NCBI GenBank assembly: GCA_964409245.1
Contig: CAYPCQ010000028.1
Span: forward strand, 1-64,000
Origin: CAIMWS01 sp964409245
GTDB lineage: Bacteria > Verrucomicrobiota > Verrucomicrobiia > Limisphaerales > UBA1319
Length of the DNA stretch: 64,000 nucleotides
Direction: 5' to 3'
Shown: positions 47,998 to 55,696 of the stretch, in pieces
Layout of the letters: the number at the start of each line of letters is the position of its first letter
How positions within the stretch are numbered: position 1 is the stretch's first letter
The notes under the pieces: generated by a model
Seen by the model: only the letters and a program-made list of their open reading frames with translations
What the model was told of the DNA's origin: nothing
Databases searched by the model: none
Made by a program: the position numbers and the translations under genes

Positions 47998-48432
47998 CTA
48001 GCTTTTGCCGATGCTCAAGGCTTGTTGGGCCATGCTCCGCGCGGTTTTGACCACCGCCAGGTTGGCCTCATACGTGCGGGACGCGGTAATCATATCGGCC
48101 ATTTCAATCTGGATCTGCACATTCGGCATTTGCACCCAGCCCGTGGGATCTGCGTCCGGATGCGTGGGGTTGTGGATGCGTTGGAAGGGGGACTGATCCT
48201 TTTGGATGCGGGCCACTTTGACGGATTCAGGCGCCGAACCGCCCAAACCGCTCGCGCCACGCTTTTGTTGCAAAAGGGTCTCAAAAACCACTTCCTGCCG
48301 CTGGTAGGGGCGGCCATCCACGCCGCGCGTCACGTTGGCGTTGGCGATGTTTTGGGCGATCACCTCCATGCGCACGCGTTCAGCGTTCAAGGCCGAACTG
48401 GTTGAGTTGATGCCGGTTAATATGTCAAACAT
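47998..48432 (-). CDS. flgC: Flagellar basal-body rod protein FlgC
   Basis: A 144-residue protein with the FlgC start (SALNAERVRMEVIAQNIANANVT), the RQEVVFE segment, the VQMPNVQIQIEMADMITASRTYEANLAVV carboxy motif and a helical end. It forms the proximal rod with FlgB. It follows flgB by 12 bases. Confidence 0.95.
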   Translation of the reverse strand: MFDILTGINSTSSALNAERVRMEVIAQNIANANVTRGVDGRPYQRQEVVFETLLQQKRGASGLGGSAPESVKVARIQKDQSPFQRIHNPTHPDADPTGWVQMPNVQIQIEMADMITASRTYEANLAVVKTARSMAQQALSIGKS

Positions 48433-48444
48433 GGCGGGATTCCT

Positions 48445-48828
48445 TTATGCAGAGCGTCCGGTGATGGCCAGGCGGAGGCGTTTCAGGCTCGCCGTGACCA
48501 AATGTGTTTCCACGCAATAGGCGGTATAGTTCTTGGTGTTTTGCAGCAATTCGTGCTCCAATTGCACCGTGTTGCCATCTCTCGCTTGGGCCACCGCAGT
48601 GGAGTCCACCGCCAACTGAGGCCGCAAATGGCTGATTTGATCCACCGATTTATTGCCAATGGCTTTTTGCAGCTCATCGCTGAAGGAGGGAGTGACGTCG
48701 ATGCGCTTGTAGCCAGGCTTTTCCGCATTGGCGATATTGGCGGCAATCGCCTCACTGCGCAACGCGGTTACGTCCAGCAATTTCTTGCTGGCCACATAAT
48801 TTGGCTGGTTGAACAGGGCGGTAATCAT
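48445..48828 (-). CDS. flgB: Flagellar basal-body rod protein FlgB
   Basis: A 127-residue protein, first gene of the operon. It has the LLDVTALRSEAIAANIANAEKPGYKRIDV rod motif and the VQLEHELLQNTKNYTAYCVETHLV carboxy half. It forms the proximal rod. A sigma-54 promoter lies 27 bases upstream of its ATG. Confidence 0.95.
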   Translation of the reverse strand: MITALFNQPNYVASKKLLDVTALRSEAIAANIANAEKPGYKRIDVTPSFSDELQKAIGNKSVDQISHLRPQLAVDSTAVAQARDGNTVQLEHELLQNTKNYTAYCVETHLVTASLKRLRLAITGRSA

Positions 48829-48854
48829 AACGACTCTATTTCCGAGCAGGTTTA

Positions 48855-48871
48855 AGCAAGCCCCGTGCCAG
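48855..48871 (-). promoter_or_regulatory. Sigma-54 (RpoN) -24/-12 promoter of the flagellar operon
   Basis: Read on the minus strand the sequence is CTGGCACGGGGCTTGCT, which matches the RpoN consensus TGGCAC-N5-TTGCW exactly, with the essential GG and GC dinucleotides at the right spacing. A start point about 12 bases downstream (near 48844) would leave a leader of about 16 bases before the flgB ATG. RpoN control of early and middle flagellar genes is well known in many phyla. It requires an enhancer-binding activator, and none is encoded in this window. Confidence 0.85.
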
Positions 48872-49029
48872 TGTGCAAATATTGCCTATATGAAGGGTTT
48901 GGCTATGCTCAGTGCCTTCGGGTGGGCAAATGTTTCCTGCCTGCTCCCGATCGGTAGGCAAGGATGGGCTTAAGCTTTAAAATGGCGTTCTGCCCGGCAG
49001 TTTTGGCTGAAGGTTGCCCGGTGGCTGGA
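48872..49029. other. Upstream part of the flagellar promoter region
   Basis: Gap between the VKOR-Dsb stop and the sigma-54 promoter. It should hold the terminator of the upstream gene and any activator-binding sites. I see no strong hairpin with a T-tract and no clear paired enhancer motif. Confidence 0.4.
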
Positions 49030-50289
49030 TTACCGGTGGGGCTCGCTGGCCGCGGCTTTCACTTGGAGATGGGTTTCCAGCAGTTTAAAGAGTTCGTTGG
49101 TCCGGCGCATGGATCCGGATTGAACCGCTTTGCCAAAAACCAATTGCGGCAGGCTCGTCATTCTGGCTTTGGCCCGGTTGGCCTTAAAAATCGATACCCC
49201 GGTCTGAATCAAGTTGGACACCTTGGGATCGGCCATGGCTTCCTTCAGTTTGGCGCCGCCCACCAGCTTGACGGCTTGTTCCGTGGCCAGGTTCAGGGGG
49301 GGCGTATTCGTTTGCTTGAAAAACCAGGTGTCGAATTCGGGGTATGCCTTGGGGTTTGCAATAAAAACCCCCATCCCTAATTTGGCGTAATCGCAGGCCT
49401 GGGCGTGCATGGGTATGAATCGCACCACCTCCGCATTGCAATTGGTGCTTAATGGAACCGGCAGCGCAATGATGCAAAATTGGTTGGAGTAGCAGGCCTG
49501 CGCCTGCTCCAGCAAATGATGCAGATCCCGGCAGTGAGGACAGGTGTAATCGAAGAGATCGATCACCACGTTGGTGCCTGGCTTGCCTAAAACCGGCACT
49601 TTGCTGAGGTCAAAATTGAACTTCCCTTCGTGGAATTGGACCAGGTAAAGCTGCTTGGGAAAAATTAATTGCCCCCCCACCAGAAGGCCCAACCCGGCTA
49701 AACCCGCTGCCATGGAGGCCGCCATACCACCCCAGCCGGGCTTGGTGTGTTTTTCAGCAAGTTCCTTGATGGCAATTGTTTGCGTGTGTTTCCAGCTGGC
49801 TAACAAGCAACCGACGCTGAGCGCTCCCAAAGCGTGCGTGGTGCAGCATAGCCGGCAAAATGCTTTCAGCTCGAGCCATTGGATCCCTACGAACCAAATG
49901 ATTGAACCCAAAACCATGGTTGAACCAGCCACAATCAGCCACCCAACCCATGGGCGCGGTGGTTGCGTCCATTTTTTGGACAGCCCGATGCTGGTGAGCA
50001 TAAGCCCCAGGTAAATTCCCACCGCCAGGCCACTGACCGGGATTCCCAGCCACCAGGCATAGGGACTGGCGAGGATGCGGTCGCAAGCGGCTCCAGCTCC
50101 GCAACCGCTGATCGCTTCCGACGTCAAGGCGTGGTAAAGGAGGTAGGAGGACAAGCCAATAGCCGCCGCCTGCAGCAAACGGGCCAGCCAGGGCAAAACC
50201 ATCCACCAATCCCGCACCTTTGTTTCACGGGTTTTTACGGACGATGGCGGAACCTGCGTGTTTTTCTTATGATTGTGTTTCTGGCCCAT
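49030..50289 (-). CDS. VKOR-DsbA-like fusion protein (disulfide bond formation)
   Basis: A 419-residue protein. Residues about 30-165 form a vitamin K epoxide reductase-type membrane domain with four or five helices, loop cysteines Cys63 and Cys69 (SGCGAGAACD) and the active-site pair Cys145-Cys148 (CRLC). After another membrane segment (about 192-213) comes a thioredoxin-fold domain with Cys253-Cys256 (YTCPHC), as in DsbA-like proteins. Such fusions oxidise exported proteins and pass electrons to quinone. It is the gene just upstream of the flagellar operon on the same strand; flagellar P-ring proteins often need disulfides, but a functional link is only a suggestion. Confidence 0.9.
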   Translation of the reverse strand: MGQKHNHKKNTQVPPSSVKTRETKVRDWWMVLPWLARLLQAAAIGLSSYLLYHALTSEAISGCGAGAACDRILASPYAWWLGIPVSGLAVGIYLGLMLTSIGLSKKWTQPPRPWVGWLIVAGSTMVLGSIIWFVGIQWLELKAFCRLCCTTHALGALSVGCLLASWKHTQTIAIKELAEKHTKPGWGGMAASMAAGLAGLGLLVGGQLIFPKQLYLVQFHEGKFNFDLSKVPVLGKPGTNVVIDLFDYTCPHCRDLHHLLEQAQACYSNQFCIIALPVPLSTNCNAEVVRFIPMHAQACDYAKLGMGVFIANPKAYPEFDTWFFKQTNTPPLNLATEQAVKLVGGAKLKEAMADPKVSNLIQTGVSIFKANRAKARMTSLPQLVFGKAVQSGSMRRTNELFKLLETHLQVKAAASEPHR

Positions 50290-50302
50290 TCATCAGCCTT
50301 TA

Positions 50303-50321
50303 CCGAACCAAACAGGTTCGG
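50303..50321. promoter_or_regulatory. Perfect dyad upstream of the VKOR-Dsb gene
   Basis: CCGAACC-AAACA-GGTTCGG is a 7-bp perfect inverted repeat with a 5-base spacer, centred about 23 bases upstream of the ATG. It could be an operator or a leader hairpin. No T-tract follows on the minus strand, so a terminator is unlikely. The binding protein is unknown. Confidence 0.35.
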
Positions 50322-50522
50322 AATTCAAGCGCTTAGCTGGGTAATGCCTGCCGTAATGTGCTGCCGCAGTCAATCGGAATCCCCTGCGTTGCGGCTCTTT
50401 TCAGGTTTTTCGCCAAATTCGCCGGGTATTGTCAGGCGGCCGGCCAGGAACTGCCAAGCCATGGGCACTGTGGAAAGCGATTTTAGAGTCCTTTTGGGTG
50501 CCAATCATCGAGAGGACACCAT

Positions 50523-50816
50523 TCAGGCTTTGTTGGAGGGTGGTTTTGTTTGGGTTTGTTGGCGATCAGGTGGCTGCCTTAACGAAATTCTGTCATTTGC
50601 TGTTTTCAGCTCTGGATTCAGATGGGCAGTCAAACGACTGTCTGGTTTGGATGGCAGACTATTCACGCATGTTTCCCGATTCAATTGGGCCAAGCCCATT
50701 TCCTCCAAACCCGGCATCGATGGCCTGGCTTTTTTGCGGGCCAGGCAGAGGGCGATAATGAAAAGAAAGCAGGCTGCGCAATAAACTGTTAACCCGATAA
50801 CGATATAGTTATTCAT
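50523..50816 (-). CDS. Possible small membrane protein
   Basis: A 97-residue frame with one convincing membrane helix near the start (YIVIGLTVYCAACFLFIIALCLA) followed by a basic and Gln/Pro-rich tail. A weak AGG precedes the ATG. It points the same way as the VKOR-Dsb gene but 233 bases away. I do not recognise a family. A + strand frame covers most of the same bases, but its product looks like random coding. It may be spurious. Confidence 0.35.
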   Translation of the reverse strand: MNNYIVIGLTVYCAACFLFIIALCLARKKARPSMPGLEEMGLAQLNRETCVNSLPSKPDSRLTAHLNPELKTANDRISLRQPPDRQQTQTKPPSNKA

Positions 50817-51094
50817 CTTTGCCTATTCCTGTTCGCCGATCTCAGCCAACAACCGTAAGCCTCTCCTTTTGAGGAGCCTTGGGTCGGGCATTTGAATCGC
50901 CTTGTTCATGCTGGGGTGCATCCTAGGGCGAAGGAGGAAGGAACGCCATTGAACTGCAACGAACGCGCATAAATTTGCAGTAAACGCGGGTTCTGCCCGA
51001 ATCTTTATTGGCGGCCATCAACCACCGGTCCCCATGGGCCTGCCAATGCTGGCTTGATCATTCGGCACCATTCCGGGTAGTCTGGCATTAAATC

Positions 51095-52276
51095 ATGAAA
51101 ACGATGAATGGAGTGAACCTCATCATAGGATGCGTGGCGGCTTTTTGCCTGCTGGCCACGGTGGCTCAAGGAGGCGAAGCTGCTCCCCAAAGCGACAAAG
51201 GTGGATATTGGGTTTTTGCGGGGACTTACACGGGGGGGCGCAGCAAAGGAGTTTACATCAGCCGGCTCGATGTCGTTTCCGGGAAGCTGGCGCCCTTTGA
51301 ATTAGCAGCCGAAACTGCGAATCCGACCTTCCTGGCGATTGATTCCGGCCGGAATCTCCTCTTTGCCGCCAATGAAATCGGCGATTTTGAGGGTAAATCC
51401 GCCGGGGCGATCAGCTCCTTCAAAATCAATCAACGCACCGGGCAATTGGCTTTCTTAAACCAAAAATCTTCGGTGGGATCAGGGCCGTGCCATTTAACTC
51501 TGGATCAGGCCGGGAATTTCATCCTGCTGGCCAATTATGGCGGAGGCAGCGTGGCGGTTTTGCCGGTCCAAAAAGACGGCCAATTAGGCGAATCCGTTGC
51601 TTTCATTCAGCACGCCGGATCCAGCGTCAATTCGCAGCGGCAAGGCGCGGCCCATGCCCATTCCATCAATGTCACACCGGACAACCGATTCGCCCTGGCG
51701 GCCGATTTGGGCTTGGACAAAGTGTTGATTTACCGGTTCCAGGCGAAAACCGGCGCCTTGGCGGATAACGATACCCCTTACGCTTCTTTGAAGGCTGGCG
51801 CCGGGCCACGGCACCTGGCCATTCATCCGAAGCGGGATGTCGCCTATGTCATCAATGAGTTGAATTCCACTCTGACGGTTTTCAGTTTGGACGCAAAGCA
51901 AGGCAGCCTGCGGGAACTGCAAACGGTGTCCACGCTGCCGATGGCCTTCCAAGGCGTCAATTACCCGGCCGAAGTGCAGGTGCATCCCTCCGGCAAGTTT
52001 GTCTACGGATCCAACCGCGGCCACGACAGCCTGGCGGTTTTTGCCGTCTCCCCCCAGGACGGAACCTTGGAGTTTGTGGAACATCAATCCACCCGGGGGA
52101 AGTTCCCGCGCAATTTTGCCATTGATCCCGCCGGTAAATTCCTGCTGGCCGCCAACCAGAACACACACAACATCACCGTTTTCCGCATTGATCCGGAAAG
52201 CGGCCGTTTGACCTTCACCGGCCAGGATTTGCCCGTGGGTGCGCCCGTGTGCATCCGGTTCCTCAAGGCTCCCTAA
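51095..52276 (+). CDS. YbhE-type lactonase, secreted (6-phosphogluconolactonase-like beta-propeller)
   Basis: A 393-residue protein with a signal peptide (LIIGCVAAFCLLATVAQG). The rest fits the lactonase/YbhE seven-bladed propeller: WVFAGTYTGGRSKGVYI at the start, GSGPCHLTLDQAGNFILLANYGGGSVAV, AHAHSINVTPDNRFALAADLG, GAGPRHLAIHPKRDVAYVINEL and FPRNFAIDPAGKFLLAANQNT. YbhE hydrolyses 6-phosphogluconolactone in E. coli, but many exported homologues probably act on other lactones or sugar derivatives, and export argues against a pentose-phosphate role here. It is followed 6 bases later by the CPBP gene. Confidence 0.88.
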   Translation: MKTMNGVNLIIGCVAAFCLLATVAQGGEAAPQSDKGGYWVFAGTYTGGRSKGVYISRLDVVSGKLAPFELAAETANPTFLAIDSGRNLLFAANEIGDFEGKSAGAISSFKINQRTGQLAFLNQKSSVGSGPCHLTLDQAGNFILLANYGGGSVAVLPVQKDGQLGESVAFIQHAGSSVNSQRQGAAHAHSINVTPDNRFALAADLGLDKVLIYRFQAKTGALADNDTPYASLKAGAGPRHLAIHPKRDVAYVINELNSTLTVFSLDAKQGSLRELQTVSTLPMAFQGVNYPAEVQVHPSGKFVYGSNRGHDSLAVFAVSPQDGTLEFVEHQSTRGKFPRNFAIDPAGKFLLAANQNTHNITVFRIDPESGRLTFTGQDLPVGAPVCIRFLKAP

Positions 52277-52282
52277 CCAGCC

Positions 52283-53080
52283 ATGGTCATCCACGCGGGC
52301 GACGATTCCTTGGCGAACCCGGTTGGTCCGCCGGCAGTTCGCACCTGGCCCTTGGAGTTGGTGAGCAGCCTCGGGATGGGGGTTTTCGCCGGGCTTTTTT
52401 TTGGCGCCTTATTGGGGGGGATCGCGGAATCCCTGTTCCGCCACTGGCGCAAAGAGAATGTTGAATTGCTGCAATTCACCATTTTCACCTTGAGTTTTCA
52501 AGGCTGGGGCCTCCTCCTCGTGAGCAAATTCCTGCGGGAGCAAAAATTGACGTGGAGCGCTACTTTCGGGTTGGAATCACCCGGCTTGGGAAAATGTCTT
52601 TTCAAGGCGGTTTGGGGAGGGGTGGTCATTTCCGTTGCCGCCCTGGAGCTGGGCTGGATTTGTGAACAATTGATTCGGGCGGGGGGGTGGACTCCGCAGG
52701 TTCAGGCGCCGGTCCAGATGCTGCAGTCAGCCGGATCGCCCGGCCGGCGGTTTTACTATGGCTTGGTGGCCATCCTGCTGGTGCCAGTGGCGGAGGAAGT
52801 CTTGTTCCGGGGCATCATCTTTTCTTTCCTTAAGCAAATTACCCGCCCCCAGGTGGCCTTGTGGGCCAGTTCCCTTCTGTTTGCGCTCATCCATTTCAAC
52901 CTGATGGCCTTTGTTCCCCTGGTATTTGTGGCGGTAATGCTCGCGCTGCTCTACGAGGACACCGGCAACCTGCTGGCCCCCATCATGACCCATGCCGTAT
53001 TTAACTTCACCAATTTCACCTTGATGATGCAGGAGGAGCGGGTTTTTAATTGGTTCCGCTGGATCTATGAACGAGTTTGA
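52283..53080 (+). CDS. CPBP (CAAX protease/bacteriocin-processing) family membrane protein
   Basis: A 265-residue polytopic membrane protein with about six hydrophobic segments. It carries the family motifs: EEVLFRG (EExxxR), then LIHFNL, then HAVFNF toward the end, supplying the Glu and His residues expected of an intramembrane glutamic protease. The function is not predictable further. Its end overlaps the start of thiL by 14 bases, implying cotranscription. Confidence 0.87.
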   Translation: MVIHAGDDSLANPVGPPAVRTWPLELVSSLGMGVFAGLFFGALLGGIAESLFRHWRKENVELLQFTIFTLSFQGWGLLLVSKFLREQKLTWSATFGLESPGLGKCLFKAVWGGVVISVAALELGWICEQLIRAGGWTPQVQAPVQMLQSAGSPGRRFYYGLVAILLVPVAEEVLFRGIIFSFLKQITRPQVALWASSLLFALIHFNLMAFVPLVFVAVMLALLYEDTGNLLAPIMTHAVFNFTNFTLMMQEERVFNWFRWIYERV

Positions 53081-53999
53081 CCTGATTGGCAAATTAACCG
53101 CCTCGCTGCCTCAAAACCCCGCCACCGTCCTGGGCCCGGGGGATGACTGTGCCGTCCTGGACCTCGGGCTCGCCGATCACTGGGTGCTGTTCAAAACCGA
53201 TGCCGTAGTGGACGGGGTTCATTTTACCAGGCAAAGCCCGCCTGAAAAGGTCGGCCACAAGGCGCTGGCCCGCTGCCTGAGCGATGTGGCTGCCATGGGG
53301 GGGCAGCCGGTTTCGGCGCTGGTCACCCTGGGGCTGCCGGCTGGCTACGATCCAGATTGGGTGTTCCGGGCCTACTCGGGGATGAAGTTGCTGGCGGAAC
53401 GCTACCAGGTTTCCCTGGTGGGGGGGGAAACCACCACCAATCCGGGCGGGATTCTGATCAGCATTGCCCTGCTGGGGCTGGTTGCCAAGACCCGCTGCAT
53501 CCGCCGCGCTGGCGCCCGGGTGGGTGATGCCGTATTTGTCACCGGAGAGCTGGGGGGCTCGCTGCATGGCAAACACCTGGATTTTGAGCCCCGGCTCACG
53601 GAGGCGGCGTGGCTGGTGGAACATTTTGACCTGCATGCCATGATTGACATCAGCGACGGCCTGGCGGGTGATTTGCGCCACATTTTGAAAGCCAGCGGCT
53701 GCGGCGCGGAGATGCTGGCCTCCGCGGTCCCCATCAGCCACGCGGCCCGCCTGCCGCTCCCGGATCCGGCCCGGCCAGCCTCCCCGCTCATGGCGGCTTT
53801 GAGCGATGGCGAGGATTTTGAGCTGTTATTCACCATCGCCAGCCGCGATGCAGTGCCCCTGTTGGATGCGTGGAAGGCCCGGTTCCCGGATTTGCGCCTG
53901 GGGTGTATCGGGCGGATCATGGCGCAGCCGGGCCTGCACCTGCGGACCGGGCATGGGCTGGAACCCGTCACCGAACATGGCTACACTCACCACGCATAG
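53067..53999 (+). CDS. thiL: Thiamine-monophosphate kinase
   Basis: A 310-residue protein that phosphorylates thiamine monophosphate to thiamine pyrophosphate. Family landmarks: the opening NEFDLIGKL, GPGDDCAVLD, TDAVVDGVHF, ARCLSDVAAMGG, LVGGETTTNPGG, MIDISDGLAGDLRHIL and SDGEDFELLFT, covering the Mg-ATP site. It overlaps the upstream CPBP gene and the downstream tsaE. thiL is often found beside tsa genes in bacterial genomes. Confidence 0.95.
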   Translation: MNEFDLIGKLTASLPQNPATVLGPGDDCAVLDLGLADHWVLFKTDAVVDGVHFTRQSPPEKVGHKALARCLSDVAAMGGQPVSALVTLGLPAGYDPDWVFRAYSGMKLLAERYQVSLVGGETTTNPGGILISIALLGLVAKTRCIRRAGARVGDAVFVTGELGGSLHGKHLDFEPRLTEAAWLVEHFDLHAMIDISDGLAGDLRHILKASGCGAEMLASAVPISHAARLPLPDPARPASPLMAALSDGEDFELLFTIASRDAVPLLDAWKARFPDLRLGCIGRIMAQPGLHLRTGHGLEPVTEHGYTHHA

Positions 54000-54471
54000 C
54001 GCCGGCCAGACCCGGGCCTTGGGCGAAAGTTGGGGCGCCACCGCCCAATCCGGGTGGGTGCTCGGTCTTCTGGGTGGCTTGGGGGCTGGAAAAACCTGCC
54101 TGGTGCAAGGTCTGGCCAAAGGCTTGGGGATTACGGAGCGCGTGCATTCTCCCACCTTCGCGCTGCTCAACGAATACGCCACGGGCCGGCTGCCGCTCTG
54201 CCATTTGGATCTCTACCGCCTCTCCACTCCGGCGGCGATTGTGGGGGCCGGTTTGGATGAATATTTGCGGCCCGCTTCTGGGATTGCCGTCGTGGAATGG
54301 ATCGGGCATTGGCTCGGTTTCCCTGATCCGGAAGAATCCGCGGCGGGAGATATCCTTCCCAAGCTGATGAGTGCGGCCCGGAGCCTCCTCCCGCCATCCT
54401 GCCGGCTGGTCTGGCTTGAAACTGTTTCCGAAAACGAACGGAACATACATTATGCGGATTCTGGCGCTTGA
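53977..54471 (+). CDS. tsaE: tRNA t6A synthesis ATPase TsaE
   Basis: 164 residues from ATG 53977, which lies inside the end of thiL; the longer frame upstream is out of family. The P-loop is LLGGLGAGKTCLVQGLAKGLG, followed by SPTFALLNEY and HLDLYRL, all diagnostic of TsaE (YjeE). TsaE drives the TsaBD complex to form N6-threonylcarbamoyladenosine on ANN-decoding tRNAs. It overlaps tsaB by 20 bases. Confidence 0.94.
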   Translation: MATLTTHSAGQTRALGESWGATAQSGWVLGLLGGLGAGKTCLVQGLAKGLGITERVHSPTFALLNEYATGRLPLCHLDLYRLSTPAAIVGAGLDEYLRPASGIAVVEWIGHWLGFPDPEESAAGDILPKLMSAARSLLPPSCRLVWLETVSENERNIHYADSGA

Positions 54472-55117
54472 ATTTTCATCCTTTTCGCGCAGTGTTGCCG
54501 TGGTGGCAGGGAATCCCGGCGGTGGCGGTCTGGCCATCCTGGCCGAGGTTTCCGACGATGCGGCCGGCCGCATGGATCCGCTGGGCCTGGTTCAGGAAGC
54601 GATGCGCCGGGTCCAACTCCAAGCCCGGGATATGGATGCTTTGGCGGTTGGCCTTGGACCTGGCTCCCATGCGGGCATCCGCAACGCCATCGCGCTGGCC
54701 CAAGGCTGGCAATTGGCCCTTCCCGTTCCCGTTATGGGGGTGGGCAGCCACGAAGTCCTGGCCTGCCAGGCCATCCAGGCTGGATTGCGGGGCAAGGCCG
54801 GGTTGGTGTTCGATGCCCAGCGCGGTGAATTCTACCTGTTTTACGGAGAAATCCACGGCCCCAGCGAGGCGGCGTGGGAACCTTTGCGCATTGTCCCGGC
54901 GGAAACGATTCAAACCCTGTCTGCCTCCGGGGTGGTTATCCTGGGTCCGGGCTGCCCCAAATGGTTCAGCGGCAGCCAGGATCTGAGGCCGGCCGCCACG
55001 GTGCTGGGCCGGCTGGCCCTGGGCCGGCCTGGCACCGCATCCGCCTCCCGGTTGGAGCCGATCCATCTGCGCGCCACCCAGTTTGTGAAAGCCCCGCCAC
55101 CTCGCCGATATTCTTAA
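54452..55117 (+). CDS. tsaB: tRNA t6A synthesis protein TsaB
   Basis: 221 residues from ATG 54452 (MRILALEFSSFSRSVAVV). ASKHA-fold landmarks are DALAVGLGPGSHAGIRNAIALAQG and VMGVGSHEVLA, then FDAQRGEFYLFYGE. It lacks the metal site of its catalytic partner TsaD, which is not in this window. The last gene of the + strand cluster. The common opening is usually LxIDTS; here Asp and Thr are replaced (LALEFSS), a modest deviation. Confidence 0.92.
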   Translation: MRILALEFSSFSRSVAVVAGNPGGGGLAILAEVSDDAAGRMDPLGLVQEAMRRVQLQARDMDALAVGLGPGSHAGIRNAIALAQGWQLALPVPVMGVGSHEVLACQAIQAGLRGKAGLVFDAQRGEFYLFYGEIHGPSEAAWEPLRIVPAETIQTLSASGVVILGPGCPKWFSGSQDLRPAATVLGRLALGRPGTASASRLEPIHLRATQFVKAPPPRRYS

Positions 55118-55119
55118 AT

Positions 55120-55226
55120 TTTAACCACGGATCACACCGATCACACAGAAATGAATCTGAAATTTGAAATCCTGGACCGCCTTTTAACTCCAAGCTCTGC
55201 GCTCCAAGCTCCTTTCCGTGGTTAAA
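55120..55226. repeat. Inverted-repeat-bounded intergenic element
   Basis: TTTAACCACGGA (55120-55131) and its exact complement TCCGTGGTTAAA (55215-55226) bound a 107-bp stretch that also holds the short direct repeat ATCACACCGATCACAC. The layout suggests a small non-autonomous repeat or a transcription end signal for tsaB. I recall similar AACCACGGAT-type repeats between genes in related genomes, but that is memory, not a search. Confidence 0.6.
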
Positions 55227-55696
55227 TCCAATTTTTGCCCCTTTTGAAGTGCGCTCAACTCCCACGGGATTCCGGGCGATCCAGGGTCAGGGTATGGGGG
55301 GCCACCATTCGGGTGGCTATGGTCTGAGAAAACCAACTGCCAGTGGGTCTTGGGCACGAGGGGTGAACCTCTCAAGCGCCTGGCCGCCGGATTGCACCCC
55401 GGCTCCACTGAAAGGTACGGTTTTGGATTACCCAGGCTAATTATGGAGTTAGTAGTTCTGTTATGTTGATTTTATTTATCGTTGAGGCTTGACATGGCAA
55501 TACTTCTCTGAAATTGTGACGACAATATCCCGGCGATAATTTATGGTGAATGAACATCCAACCCATAATGTTTTGGCATCAATGGCGGAATGCCTGGCCA
55601 AAAACCAGGCCCAGGCTGGGGTGACAGCGGAGGCCTTTGTAAACCATGCTGGGCATGCCGTATGCCATATCCTTTTAGATCCATTTGACAGCTGAG
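55227..55696. other. Non-coding stretch between the repeat element and the RHS pseudogene
   Basis: About 470 bases, partly A+T-rich (55440-55560). No frame has convincing coding character. It may contain the lost 5' part of the RHS gene. Confidence 0.4.

Noticed and set aside
50953..50981. ACTGCAA/TTGCAGT inverted repeat upstream of the lactonase gene
   Set aside because: Only 7 bp with a 15-base spacer and more than 100 bases from the start codon; likely chance.
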